Below the pieces are notes generated by a model, which saw only the letters and a list, made by a program, of their open reading frames with translations, was not told the DNA's origin and searched no databases. A stretch of DNA of 64,000 nucleotides. Origin: an uncultured Christensenella sp. (lineage in GTDB: Bacteria > Bacillota > Clostridia > Christensenellales > UBA3700). This document shows positions 1 through 8,638 of the stretch, piece by piece. Positions within the stretch are counted from its first letter, which is position 1; each line of letters opens with the position of its first letter. The stretch lies in the NCBI GenBank assembly GCA_910579785.1, contig CAJTVJ010000003.1, positions 1 through 64,000 on the forward strand, written 5' to 3'. Both the position numbers and the translations under genes were made by a program.

Positions 1-1616
1 TTACGGTACTGTCGTTTGCAGATATGAACTATGCGTTGGCAAAATCTTTTGAAAAATGTGAAAGAAAAAACTTTATAGCAGGTTTTGCAAGAGGAAGTAG
101 GCCGAGATATATAGAAATGGAAATGTTTGAGGAAAATTTAGATAATGAATGTTCAAAAGTATTAAATATAAATGGTTTTAATAGTAACGGTGGCCATAGC
201 TATGAATATTATTTCGGAGAGGAAGATAGAGTCGCGGCAAACAAATTCAATGCAGTGTATGAAATAAATCCAGGCAATTTTGGGCATTATCCAAATATAA
301 GTAACCAGTTGATATATAATCCCCAAATAAGTATGGACGTTGAGGTATTATACGGAGACTTTCCCAAGGAGTATCATGAGGTGATGTTGCCGTATTGCTT
401 TGCGAAGTATATGGCTGTTGCGTATATAGATTACAAATGCGATGACGTCAAAGATTTGATAGGCAAAGAGATAAAGTATGGGGCAAAAGATGGTGCTATC
501 AAGTTGAAAATATGCGGAATCTTTGAAGAGGGAGAATATTTTACGGACTTTGACAAGCCGCAGAGTAAAGAAGTTGTTGAGTATTACAGAGACAACAATA
601 TGCTTGCGTCGTGCGCCGTATTTCATCCGGATATTTATGAGACGTGGTTAAATGATGCATGGAATAGCAATTTAATAAACTTTAGTAACTATCTATATTT
701 CAAGAATAAAGATGATAGAAGGATAATGCATGATTTAGACCCGTGCGGATATGATAGGTTTAGCGAGTATGCAAAGCAATATCCGCCGCTTAAAGAAGGC
801 GAGATATACATTGGCAAGAGAGCTGCACAAATATTAAATCTGCAAGTCGGCGACACCGTATTGGACACGCAGTTCGGCGATATGGTGACTGATATGGATA
901 TAGATTTCAGTAGATTTGTCATAAAAGATATATTTGAAATCCCCGGTAACCTAGACTTCGTTATGTTCCCCTCAGATTATTTTGTAGATACTTTGGTCAA
1001 AGCTAAAAACATTAATTCACTGAAAGGTTTTTATTTCAATTTGAAAGGCAAAAATGACGTGTACGGATATCTTAACAAAGTTGCCAAGACTGGACATCAG
1101 GAGAAAATTTGGTGGGAGTTTCCTAACTGCATGGATACTGCCTATACAGGCAATATTAGCGTTATCCCACAATTCTATTATTCGCTTATAGACGCTTGGC
1201 TTTATATGATACCGCTGGCGGTAATCTCAATGATAGGTATGTTGACAATGGCTTTTGTCTCAGTAAGTTATCTTTTGGCGTCAAAGGGCAACTCATACAA
1301 CACGTTGAGATCGCTGGGGTTTGGCAAAGGACATATAGGTTTGATATTAGCCGTTCAGACGTTTATAATGATAGGAATAGGACTGATTTTGGCGGTGTCT
1401 ATATGTGCGCTAGGTTGTCATATATTTAGCAATACATATATTAAGTCTAAGCTGGGGACCGTCGCAAAATTATCGACAGAAGTGCTGTTGCCAATGGGCT
1501 TTAAAGCGCCTTTAATAGTGATAGGAGTGTCTATATTGCTTGGATTGGCTATTGTATTTGCCAAGACGGTGTCAATATATAGAAAATCGATCGCAGAGAA
1601 TAAACAGTCTGAATAG
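1..1616 (+). CDS. MacB-type ABC transporter ATPase-permease fusion, 3' part (partial)
   Basis: The frame is open from the window edge (first full codon at 3) to TAG at 1614-1616. The residues before the first ATG (24) match the end of the first membrane helix of the two complete paralogues downstream, so ATG 24 is internal and the ATP-binding domain lies outside the window. Visible are an ectodomain of about 370 residues, carrying the family motif G-D-F-P-K-x-Y-x-E-V-M-L-P, and three C-terminal helices of the FtsX/MacB permease type, ending in K-S-I-A-E-N-K. Such transporters work as dimers, usually in export or stress defence, often of peptides or lipids. The substrate cannot be read from the sequence. 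It is the first of three tandem paralogues. Confidence 0.85.
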   Translation, partial: TVLSFADMNYALAKSFEKCERKNFIAGFARGSRPRYIEMEMFEENLDNECSKVLNINGFNSNGGHSYEYYFGEEDRVAANKFNAVYEINPGNFGHYPNISNQLIYNPQISMDVEVLYGDFPKEYHEVMLPYCFAKYMAVAYIDYKCDDVKDLIGKEIKYGAKDGAIKLKICGIFEEGEYFTDFDKPQSKEVVEYYRDNNMLASCAVFHPDIYETWLNDAWNSNLINFSNYLYFKNKDDRRIMHDLDPCGYDRFSEYAKQYPPLKEGEIYIGKRAAQILNLQVGDTVLDTQFGDMVTDMDIDFSRFVIKDIFEIPGNLDFVMFPSDYFVDTLVKAKNINSLKGFYFNLKGKNDVYGYLNKVAKTGHQEKIWWEFPNCMDTAYTGNISVIPQFYYSLIDAWLYMIPLAVISMIGMLTMAFVSVSYLLASKGNSYNTLRSLGFGKGHIGLILAVQTFIMIGIGLILAVSICALGCHIFSNTYIKSKLGTVAKLSTEVLLPMGFKAPLIVIGVSILLGLAIVFAKTVSIYRKSIAENKQSE

Positions 1617-1624
1617 TAGAGGGG

Positions 1625-1760
1625 CTTACCGACCAAACGAAAACTACATTTTGTCGGTACTTATTCAACTCGATTAGACCTCTCCGCGTTGGTCGAGGTG
1701 ACTAAATATTGCTTATAGCTAATCAAGCTTTAAGTCATTACGACTGTAGTGGAGAAATCT
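1625..1760. repeat. Dispersed hairpin repeat cluster A
   Basis: This gap between two ABC paralogues holds three pieces of a dispersed repeat family. 1625-1665 is a shortened, inverted copy of the 68-bp hairpin unit at 34296 and 49928. 1670-1729 is identical over 60 bp to 44208-44267. 1732-1760 is a variant of the unit beginning GTCATTTCGACCG. No protein is encoded here. Confidence 0.8.
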
Positions 1761-1782
1761 CATCCTTATGAAAATAAGATAA

Positions 1783-1799
1783 AAACGTCATTGACGTTT
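1783..1799. promoter_or_regulatory. Perfect 17-bp palindrome upstream of ABC gene
   Basis: AAACGTCA and TGACGTTT flank a single central T. A TATAAT-like box lies at 1822-1827, with no good -35 at the usual distance. The palindrome could be an operator for the ABC gene at 1846 or simply a small hairpin; this is inference from symmetry and position only. Confidence 0.3.
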
Positions 1800-1845
1800 G
1801 CTACGTTTGATTTAAAGAAATTATAATAAAAGAGGAGAAAGCAGT

Positions 1846-4278
1846 ATGTTAAAAGTTGTCGAATTAAGCAAATTATATAAAGACAAAGTTGCCGTCGATA
1901 AAGTCAGCTTGACATTCCCCGATAAAGGACTTGTGGTTGTCAAAGGGGAAAGCGGTTGCGGAAAGACTACTCTCCTCAACATGCTTACAGCATTAGACTT
2001 TCCTACTGATGGCAGTGTAGAGTTTGACGGCATAGAAATCACGCTTGAAAACGGCGAAGATTACAGACGCAAGTATTGCGGCAATATATATCAAGACTAT
2101 ATGCTCATAGGCGGACTTACGGTGCGAGAAAACATAGAATTGGGATTGCAAGCAAGCGGAGAGCCATATACCCTAGACGAAATTGTCAACCTACTTGACA
2201 AAGTGAGTTTACCAAAGGAATATATCGACAAAAAGGTGTCGAAATTGTCGGGCGGTGAAAAACAAAGGGTGTCGATAGCAAGAGCTATATCCAAAAAATA
2301 TGCAATGATTTTTGCAGACGAGCCGACGGGGAATCTTGATAGAAAAAACGGCGTGAAAGTAATGGATATTCTCAAAGAAATATCCAAAGAAAGGCTTGTG
2401 GTCGTTGTCTCGCACAATGAGAAATTCAATAGCATATATGCAGACTATACAGTCGAGTTGTTTGACGGAAAGGTGAAAAGCAGCGATTTGCCGTCGCAAG
2501 ACAGCGTTAATGAAATCAATGCGGAAAAAAGCTCTAAAAGGGAGTTTGACAGCAAGAGTAAATTGCGCCCTAAGACGGTCGCACGTCTTGCATATTGGGG
2601 ATTTGAAAAAAATAAGGTAAAGACAGTTGTTTCGATAATATCTTTTATCATGATTTGTATTCTCAGCGTTGTTTTTACCGTTGCCACGTTAGGTGATTCC
2701 AATCTTGCATATGCAAGTTCGCTTGCAAAATGTGAAAATAAGAATTTGTTTGCAATTTCCACAGGCGGTGGATTTTCTTCGGCTTTTGTTGCAGGTGCCA
2801 ATGGGGTAGATTTAGAAAATATAGACAATTTCAAAGAGGAGCTTAGATATGGATGTTCAGAGCTTTATTCTGTTCCGATTAAAGGCAGTATGTTTAATTT
2901 AGATGACGAGTCAAGCGAAAAATATAAAGAGAAGTATATTGAAGTCCCTACCATTAGCAACGGCATTATATATAATGACGCCATAGGCATAGACGGCAAG
3001 ATTTTGTGCGGTGATTATCCAAAAGAATATAATGACGTTATGCTTCCAAATTGTTTTGCGCAGTATATTTTGCAAGTCAGCGAAGATTTAAGAAATTGTA
3101 CTCTCAACGATTTGGTTGGCAGAGAGTTTGCTTGCGCAACTCCGCCTGTCGTCAAAAACGGCAGATATTATTCTCTTAGAATATGCGGAGTATTTGAAGA
3201 GGGACCATATTATACCGATTATGATTCGCCGAGCGAAGATATGGTGAATTATTTTAAAAAGACGAATATGCTGGCTTGTTCTGCTATTTTCGCTCCGCAG
3301 ATAAAAAAAGTTTGGCACTATAATTCCAATTCTTTCGGCGGGGCAATGAAAATAGGTTTTATCAGATTGATTGAAGATATGAGGATCGGAAATAAAAAAG
3401 TCTATGCTTACGGATACGATGGATTTAGCGATTATGGGAATGACAATCCTTATCTTGAATATGACGAAGTATATATCGATAAAAATTTGGCAGAGACATT
3501 AAATATAAAAGTCGGAGATTTGTTGACGGACGTAAGCGCGATGATTGGCGACAGATATTCATCGTCAAGAGAGACTTTGGATGATTTTACTGTCAAAAGC
3601 ATTATTGATTTGCCTAATATGAGGGACGGTATAGTATTCTCTTCTGAGTATTATGACGACATTATAGTGACAAATCCTATGCCGATCACGTTCAAAGGCT
3701 TTTATTTCAATATGAAAGACGTCAAGGACGTATACGGTTTTCTCAATCAAATAAGCTCTGTTGGGTATAAAGAAAATTTTTGGATGACAAGTAGCAATAT
3801 AGACGAGGTGCATACCGAAAATCTTTTGGCTACGTCAAACCTATGGAGCATGTGTGTCAATATGAGGTATATGGCATTCTTGCCTTTGATGTTGGTGTCA
3901 TTCATTGGCTTAGCGGCATTGGGATACGTTTCTATCAGTTATCTCATATCTTCAAAGTCCAAGTCTTACAATATTTTGCGCTCGCTTGGCTTTGGGAAAA
4001 AGAGTATTTTGTTGATACTGTTTATCCAAGTCATGACCGTCATAGTCGCCGAGTGTATTTTGGGAATTTCGTTTGGCGCGCTTTGTTGTCATCTGTTTGG
4101 TAGAATATTTGCCGATTACGGCGTGCCGGCGGGCATTACTCCCGAAGTTCCTATGCCTATCGGATATGCGGCGCCTCTTATCGTAGTTGGACTTTCAATA
4201 CTGATAGGCGGCGTAATAGTAATTGCGCATACACGTTCGATTTTTTCAAAATCTATTATAGAAAATAAGACGAAATAG
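1846..4278 (+). CDS. MacB-like ABC transporter, ATPase-permease fusion
   Basis: 810 residues. The N-terminal ATPase shows Walker A G-E-S-G-C-G-K-T-T, Q-loop Y-Q-D-Y, signature L-S-G-G-E-K-Q-R, Walker B M-I-F-A-D-E-P and H-loop V-S-H-N. A first membrane helix lies near 260-283, followed by an ectodomain of about 390 residues and three helices near 674-700, 719-745 and 774-794. That is the MacB/FtsX topology (type VII ABC), in which ATP hydrolysis moves an extracytoplasmic domain instead of translocating through a wide channel. AGGAG at 1833-1837 sits 8 bases before the ATG. The substrate is unknown; antimicrobial peptide or cell-envelope stress export is the usual guess for this family. A close paralogue follows 33 bp downstream. 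Confidence 0.9.
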   Translation: MLKVVELSKLYKDKVAVDKVSLTFPDKGLVVVKGESGCGKTTLLNMLTALDFPTDGSVEFDGIEITLENGEDYRRKYCGNIYQDYMLIGGLTVRENIELGLQASGEPYTLDEIVNLLDKVSLPKEYIDKKVSKLSGGEKQRVSIARAISKKYAMIFADEPTGNLDRKNGVKVMDILKEISKERLVVVVSHNEKFNSIYADYTVELFDGKVKSSDLPSQDSVNEINAEKSSKREFDSKSKLRPKTVARLAYWGFEKNKVKTVVSIISFIMICILSVVFTVATLGDSNLAYASSLAKCENKNLFAISTGGGFSSAFVAGANGVDLENIDNFKEELRYGCSELYSVPIKGSMFNLDDESSEKYKEKYIEVPTISNGIIYNDAIGIDGKILCGDYPKEYNDVMLPNCFAQYILQVSEDLRNCTLNDLVGREFACATPPVVKNGRYYSLRICGVFEEGPYYTDYDSPSEDMVNYFKKTNMLACSAIFAPQIKKVWHYNSNSFGGAMKIGFIRLIEDMRIGNKKVYAYGYDGFSDYGNDNPYLEYDEVYIDKNLAETLNIKVGDLLTDVSAMIGDRYSSSRETLDDFTVKSIIDLPNMRDGIVFSSEYYDDIIVTNPMPITFKGFYFNMKDVKDVYGFLNQISSVGYKENFWMTSSNIDEVHTENLLATSNLWSMCVNMRYMAFLPLMLVSFIGLAALGYVSISYLISSKSKSYNILRSLGFGKKSILLILFIQVMTVIVAECILGISFGALCCHLFGRIFADYGVPAGITPEVPMPIGYAAPLIVVGLSILIGGVIVIAHTRSIFSKSIIENKTK

Positions 4279-4311
4279 AGGGATAGAGAAGTTGCAATAT
4301 GGAGAAAATTG

Positions 4312-6735
4312 ATGTTAAAGCTTAATGGGATAAGCAGGGCATATGATGACAAAATCGCGCTTAACGGCATAGACTTGACCTTTCCCGACAAAGGACTTGT
4401 AATAATCAAAGGGGAGAGCGGCAGCGGAAAGACCACTCTCCTCAACTTGCTTACAGCGCACGATTATCCTACGTCAGGCACAATGACGTTTGACGGAGTG
4501 GAGATAAATCGAAAGAATAGCGAAAAGTATAGAAAGGCGTATTGCAGTAATATATATCAAGACTATATGCTTATTGAAGATATGACTGTGGGCGAGAATA
4601 TAGAGCTGGCATTGCAGGCATACGGCAAGAGATATACTCAGGAAGACATAAAGACATTGCTTGCCAAAGTGGGAATATCCGAGGAGTATATGACCAAGCA
4701 GGCGTCAAAGCTGTCGGGCGGAGAGAAGCAAAGGGTGTCGATAGCGAGAGCGATAGCCAAGGATAAGGCAATGATATTTGCAGACGAGCCGACGGGCAAT
4801 CTAGATTCGCAGAACGGCGAGATGGTGATGGAGATACTCAAAGAGATATCCAAAGAGAGATTAGTGGTAGTAGTTTCGCACAATGAGTCGTTTAATGCAA
4901 AGTATGCAGACTATACAGTAGAGCTTATAGACGGAGTGGTGGAGAGCAGTAACTTGCCGCAGATAGAAGAGGAGGCAGGGAAAGAGAAAGGCAAGCTGCT
5001 TAAAAGCAAGAGTAGATTAAAATTCAAAGAGTTGATAAAGCTATCTTCTTGGGGTTTTAAGAAGAATAGGGCTAAGGCAGTTATTTCTGTCGTAGCATTT
5101 GTTATGCTGAGTATTTTAAGTCTTATATTTACAGTATGTGCTTTATGCGACGTTAATTTGTCGTATTCCAAATCTTTAAGTAAATGCGATCGAAAAAATT
5201 TTATGGCAAATATAATAAACAGCACATGTAACGCTGGTGATATTGATAGATTTGAGAAAAGTTTAGACAACCGATGTTCGGAAGTTTATAACTGCCTCAA
5301 TAAGTTTAACATTGGAAAAATAGATTTGGAAGCGTCGGCTAAGTTTAGTGAAAGATATCAATTGCCCAACGAAAAGCACAGCTATACGGGAAATCTGCCT
5401 CAAAGATTCATCCCATATATATGTTACGGCATTGTTTATAATCCGCAAATAAGCGTTGACGTCGAAATTTTGCACGGTGAATTTCCCAAGGCTTACAACG
5501 ACATTATGTTGCCGTACTGTCTTGCATGGTATATGTCCGAGGCATGTGTAGATTATAAAACTGACGACGTAAGAAACTTGATAGGCAGAGAAATAAAATA
5601 TATACATTTTGGAGGCGATATAGGATATAGGATTTGCGGAATTTTTGACGAAGGAATGTATTATACGGATTTTAAAACGCCGCAAAGCAAGAATATCGTA
5701 AAATATTATAATGATACAAATATTATGGGCATAAGCGTTATACTCGCACCTGATGTAAAGGAGTTTTGGTATAACAATGCATGTCGCAACGGATCGGTTG
5801 AATTATACGGCAATAATTATATCGGAGATCGGGATGTTTTGGTATATGGTTACGACAAGTTCAGCGGATACGCAGTGAATTATGATCCGCTTGCCGATAA
5901 TGAAGTTTACATTGATAGGTCTGTCGCTCTGGCTCTCGGTATCAACGTGGGCGATATTCTTTCAAATACAAAGTATAGCGTTCTTAATTCTGACGATGGA
6001 AGACCTGTCGATAAGAACTTTGACGGATTGATAGTAAAAGGTATATTTGATTTGCCTGAGTATGGGAAGTTTGTAATCTTCTCTTCGAATTATTTTATCA
6101 ATAATTTTATAATGTATTCAAAAGTATCGGGACTCAACAGCTTTTATTTTAACTTAAAAGGAAATGACGATAATTATGGTTTTCTCAACAAAATTACAGC
6201 TGTCGGATATGAGGAAAATATTTGGCAGGGCAATGAGATAGATAATAATATAGACGGCGTTAATGCCGAAAATCTGTTTCTTACTACCGGACTTTATTCG
6301 GCGATTTCCGGATATAGAAATATTATATTTTTACCGCTTTGTATAATTGCAATGTTGGGGTTGGCAACTATGGGTTTTATATCAACAAATTTTTTGATTT
6401 CGTCAAAAGGTAATGCTTACAACATATTGCGCGCTCTTGGGTTTGGCAAATGGAATATTGCTCTTATACTTTCTATTCAAGTGTTTTTATTAATAGCGCT
6501 GGGATGTATATTGGGCATTACCGTCAGCGCCGTCGGATTGCATTCGTTTGGCAAAATATATGTCAAATCAAAGCTTGGCGTTGCCGCAAGGCTTTCAAGT
6601 GAAGTTATGTTGCCGATAGGATATACTGCGCCTTTAATAGCAATAGCAATATCGGTATTGATAGGAGTCCTATTGGTAGCTGAAAAGACATTTGCACTTT
6701 TTTTAAAATCTATCATGGCAAACAAGGCGGATTGA
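4312..6735 (+). CDS. MacB-like ABC transporter, ATPase-permease fusion (third paralogue)
   Basis: 807 residues from ATG 4312. A TTG at 4309 is also in frame, but the ATG matches the paralogue's start (M-L-K) and has GGAG at 4301-4304, 7 bases upstream. Walker A G-E-S-G-S-G-K-T-T, signature L-S-G-G-E-K-Q-R, Walker B A-D-E-P-T-G-N-L-D and the H-loop are intact. Membrane helices lie near 254-277, 669-692, 714-740 and 772-792. The ATPase parts of this and the preceding gene are much more alike than their ectodomains, which suggests duplication followed by change in what is sensed or moved. It probably shares a transcript with the gene at 1846. Confidence 0.9.
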   Translation: MLKLNGISRAYDDKIALNGIDLTFPDKGLVIIKGESGSGKTTLLNLLTAHDYPTSGTMTFDGVEINRKNSEKYRKAYCSNIYQDYMLIEDMTVGENIELALQAYGKRYTQEDIKTLLAKVGISEEYMTKQASKLSGGEKQRVSIARAIAKDKAMIFADEPTGNLDSQNGEMVMEILKEISKERLVVVVSHNESFNAKYADYTVELIDGVVESSNLPQIEEEAGKEKGKLLKSKSRLKFKELIKLSSWGFKKNRAKAVISVVAFVMLSILSLIFTVCALCDVNLSYSKSLSKCDRKNFMANIINSTCNAGDIDRFEKSLDNRCSEVYNCLNKFNIGKIDLEASAKFSERYQLPNEKHSYTGNLPQRFIPYICYGIVYNPQISVDVEILHGEFPKAYNDIMLPYCLAWYMSEACVDYKTDDVRNLIGREIKYIHFGGDIGYRICGIFDEGMYYTDFKTPQSKNIVKYYNDTNIMGISVILAPDVKEFWYNNACRNGSVELYGNNYIGDRDVLVYGYDKFSGYAVNYDPLADNEVYIDRSVALALGINVGDILSNTKYSVLNSDDGRPVDKNFDGLIVKGIFDLPEYGKFVIFSSNYFINNFIMYSKVSGLNSFYFNLKGNDDNYGFLNKITAVGYEENIWQGNEIDNNIDGVNAENLFLTTGLYSAISGYRNIIFLPLCIIAMLGLATMGFISTNFLISSKGNAYNILRALGFGKWNIALILSIQVFLLIALGCILGITVSAVGLHSFGKIYVKSKLGVAARLSSEVMLPIGYTAPLIAIAISVLIGVLLVAEKTFALFLKSIMANKAD

Positions 6736-6748
6736 CAACAGCGCCGTG

Positions 6749-6790
6749 CGGAAATGCGGTGATGACGTCCCATTTGCGATATATTGTTTT
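6749..6790 (+). terminator. Possible terminator after ABC genes
   Basis: CGGAAATG (6749-6756) and CATTTGCG (6771-6778) pair with one mismatch and are followed after a short gap by a run of T at 6787-6793. The distance from stem to T-run is larger than ideal, so confidence is low. Confidence 0.35.
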
Positions 6791-6846
6791 TTTAAAAATA
6801 AAATTTAAAAAACTGCTTTAAAATTGTGGTATTATTTCAATTCATT

Positions 6847-6855
6847 TGATATAAT
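6847..6855 (+). promoter_or_regulatory. Extended -10 promoter of pfkA
   Basis: TGA-TATAAT forms an extended -10 element. The only -35-like hexamer, TTGTGG at 6824-6829, is 20 bp away, so the promoter probably relies on the extended -10. The predicted start is near 6862, giving a leader of about 65 bases before ATG 6927. Confidence 0.55.
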
Positions 6856-6926
6856 ACATTGGAGAAAAAAGATATCAAATTTTGAGCGCGCAAGTAATTT
6901 TATTTGCAGAGGCTCGCAGAGGACAT

Positions 6927-7892
6927 ATGAGAAAAATCGGAGTATTGACAAGCGGCGGTGATTCGCCGGGCATGAACGCTTGCGTGAGAGCGGTAGTTCG
7001 TTATGCAATTTATCAAGGTTTGGACGTTTACGGCATAGAGCGCGGATATACCGGACTTATACGCAACAACATCAATGAGATGAATAAGCGTTCTGTATCT
7101 GATATTATCCAAAGAGGCGGCACAATTTTAAAGACTGCAAGATGTCCCGAATTTGTCGAGGACAAGTATATGCAGATCGCCGTTGAGAATATGGAAGCTT
7201 ACGGTATCGACGGCTTGATAGTTATCGGCGGCGACGGAAGTTTTAGGGGTGCGCTTGATCTTTATCAGAAATTCGGCGTAAAGGTCGTGGGTATTCCCGG
7301 TACGATTGACAATGATTTGGCTTACACCGACTATACGCTTGGATTTGACACCAGCGTAAATACAGTTGTGTCGGCTATCAACAACTTGCGCGATACCATG
7401 ACTTCGCACGACAGAGTGTGCATAATAGAAGTGATGGGCAGAAAGTGCGGCGATATAGCTCTTTATGCAGGACTGTGCGGCGGCGCTGAAATAATCTTGG
7501 TTCCGGAAGTTCAGCAAGATCTCAAACAAGTCGTCAAGAAGATATGTCTCAACCAAAGAGTGGGCAAGACGTCGGATATTATCGTACTTGCGGAAGGCGT
7601 ATGCAAGGCTGAGGACCTCAAACAACACCTTAAAGACAACGGTGTGACGGGATCAATAAAGACGACTACGCTGGGATATATTCAAAGAGGCGGCGCGCCT
7701 TCTATGGCGGACCGTGTGCTTGCGGCAAGATGCGCAGTCAAAGCAGTTGACTTGCTTATGGAAGAGAAGGGCGGCAGAGTCGTCGGCATAAAGCAAAATC
7801 AAATCATCGATGCCGATATAGAGGAAGCTCTTAAAGAGCCTCGCAAATTCGACGAAAAGCTTTACAATACCGCGATGATATTGGGATTGTAA
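6927..7892 (+). CDS. pfkA: ATP-dependent 6-phosphofructokinase
   Basis: 321 residues, the usual bacterial PfkA length (about 320). It phosphorylates fructose 6-phosphate to fructose 1,6-bisphosphate, the committing step of glycolysis, in the cytoplasm. The N-terminus M-R-K-I-G-V-L-T-S-G-G-D is canonical. Other marks are G-G-D-G-S-F (the Gly typical of ATP-using rather than PPi-using enzymes), the catalytic loop G-T-I-D-N-D, and M-G-R-K-C-G-D for substrate binding. A longer in-frame start (TTG 6882) adds a non-homologous stretch and is rejected; AGAGGA lies at 6918-6923 before ATG 6927. It stands alone between the ABC genes and the ribosomal cluster, with its own promoter and hairpin terminator. 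Confidence 0.96.
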   Translation: MRKIGVLTSGGDSPGMNACVRAVVRYAIYQGLDVYGIERGYTGLIRNNINEMNKRSVSDIIQRGGTILKTARCPEFVEDKYMQIAVENMEAYGIDGLIVIGGDGSFRGALDLYQKFGVKVVGIPGTIDNDLAYTDYTLGFDTSVNTVVSAINNLRDTMTSHDRVCIIEVMGRKCGDIALYAGLCGGAEIILVPEVQQDLKQVVKKICLNQRVGKTSDIIVLAEGVCKAEDLKQHLKDNGVTGSIKTTTLGYIQRGGAPSMADRVLAARCAVKAVDLLMEEKGGRVVGIKQNQIIDADIEEALKEPRKFDEKLYNTAMILGL

Positions 7893-7936
7893 TTTGCAAA
7901 ATCAGCAAAAAGGGAAACATTGATTGAATATTTCAA

Positions 7937-7970
7937 TAGCGCGTACTTGGCGGTGCGCGCTACTCGTTTT
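7937..7970 (+). terminator. Hairpin terminator of pfkA
   Basis: TAGCGCG (7937-7943) pairs perfectly with CGCGCTA (7956-7962) across a 12-base loop, then CTCGTTTT. The stem is GC-rich but the T-run is short. Confidence 0.55.
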
Positions 7971-8045
7971 ATATCATTTATAAGTCGATTTTAGTAGCTT
8001 TAAAATAATTTACATAAAATTTACATTCCTATTATATCCAATTAT

Positions 8046-8072
8046 TTGACTTAACGGTCTTATTAGTATAAA
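8046..8072 (+). promoter_or_regulatory. Candidate promoter of the S10 ribosomal operon
   Basis: TTGACT (8046-8051) and TATAAA (8067-8072) are 15 bp apart. An alternative is TTTACA (8009-8014) with TTATAT (8032-8037) at 17 bp. Either starts transcription upstream of the structured leader before rpsJ. Confidence 0.45.
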
Positions 8073-8137
8073 CTAAACAAGCTTTCGTCTGTAAGGGACG
8101 AGACGGGAGGTTACCTTATATATAAGGAGAACTTTCG

Positions 8138-8167
8138 TTGACAAGAGTCCGACAATCGGGCGACTAA
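8138..8167 (+). CDS. Putative leader peptide (9 codons) before the rpsJ attenuator
   Basis: TTG start, peptide M-T-R-V-R-Q-S-G-D, stop TAA at 8165-8167. AAGGAG at 8124-8129 lies 8 bases before the TTG, an ideal distance. The stop is 3 bases before the terminator-like hairpin at 8171, the geometry expected if translation of a short peptide influenced termination. There is no run of a single amino acid, so classical amino-acid attenuation is not indicated. It could also be chance. Confidence 0.3.
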   Translation: MTRVRQSGD

Positions 8168-8170
8168 CAT

Positions 8171-8193
8171 AAAGGCTGTGTGCAGGCCTTTTT
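8171..8193 (+). terminator. Intrinsic terminator-like hairpin inside rpsJ leader
   Basis: AAAGGC pairs with GCCTTT (or AAAGG-CTG with CAG-CCTTT with one bulge), followed directly by T-T-T-T-T and A-rich DNA. It lies 70 bases before rpsJ and must be bypassed for the operon to be expressed, so it is read as an attenuator. Confidence 0.55.
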
Positions 8194-8262
8194 AAAAAAG
8201 ACGGAAGCGGAACGCACGGAAGTGCTATTAAAAAATAAGTTAGGTAAAAAGGAGACACAACA

Positions 8263-8571
8263 ATGGCAGCACAGACAATCAGAATCAAATTGAGAGCTTA
8301 CGATCACAACCTTATCGACGTAGCGGCAGACAAAATCGTTGAGACGGCAAAGAGAAGCGGCGTTCAGGTATCTGGACCTATCCCACTTCCTACGGAGAAA
8401 GAAGTTGTTACTATCATAAGAGCAGTCCATAAATATAAGGACAGCAGAGAGCAATTTGAGCTCAGAACACACAAGAGACTTATCGATATCATCAATCCTA
8501 CTTCTAAGGCAGTAGACGCGCTTATGAAATTGGACTTGCCGGCAGGCGTTGATATCCAAATCAAGCTCTAA
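8263..8571 (+). CDS. rpsJ: 30S ribosomal protein S10
   Basis: 102 residues, normal length. S10 binds the 3' domain of 16S rRNA in the 30S head and also forms the NusB-S10 antitermination complex. Recognised from [10 protein letters not shown] at the start and the loop P-I-P-L-P-T. AAGGAG precedes the ATG. First gene of the S10 cluster; no rpsL, rpsG, fusA or tuf lies upstream, where pfkA is found instead. Confidence 0.98.
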   Translation: MAAQTIRIKLRAYDHNLIDVAADKIVETAKRSGVQVSGPIPLPTEKEVVTIIRAVHKYKDSREQFELRTHKRLIDIINPTSKAVDALMKLDLPAGVDIQIKL

Positions 8572-8638
8572 TCAAAATCAGTCGATTAAAATTGCATAAA
8601 AGCGATTTTTCAAAATAAATAGGAGGATGAACTTTATC

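Larger units (their letters stand above)
8105..8225 (+). promoter_or_regulatory. Structured 5' leader of the ribosomal operon with attenuator
   Basis: In order: a 14-base palindrome C-C-T-T-A-T-A-T-A-T-A-A-G-G (8114-8127) containing AAGGAG (8124-8129); an 8-base spacer; a 9-codon reading frame from TTG 8138 to TAA 8167; a terminator-like hairpin, AAAGGC (8171-8176) with GCCTTT (8186-8191) and T-run 8189-8193; then GCGGAACGC (8207-8215) and the GNRA-type hairpin GCACGGAAGTGC (8214-8225), with CGGAA three times in 20 bases. Such a leader could couple ribosome supply or binding of a ribosomal protein to read-through. That role is inferred; I do not recognise a named RNA family. Confidence 0.5.

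Noticed and set aside
24..1616. A separate 530-residue gene starting at ATG 24
   Set aside because: The frame is open to the window edge and matches the paralogues upstream of that ATG, so the true start lies outside.
6882..6926. TTG 6882 as start of pfkA
   Set aside because: The extra 15 residues are not part of the PfkA fold and ATG 6927 begins the conserved sequence.
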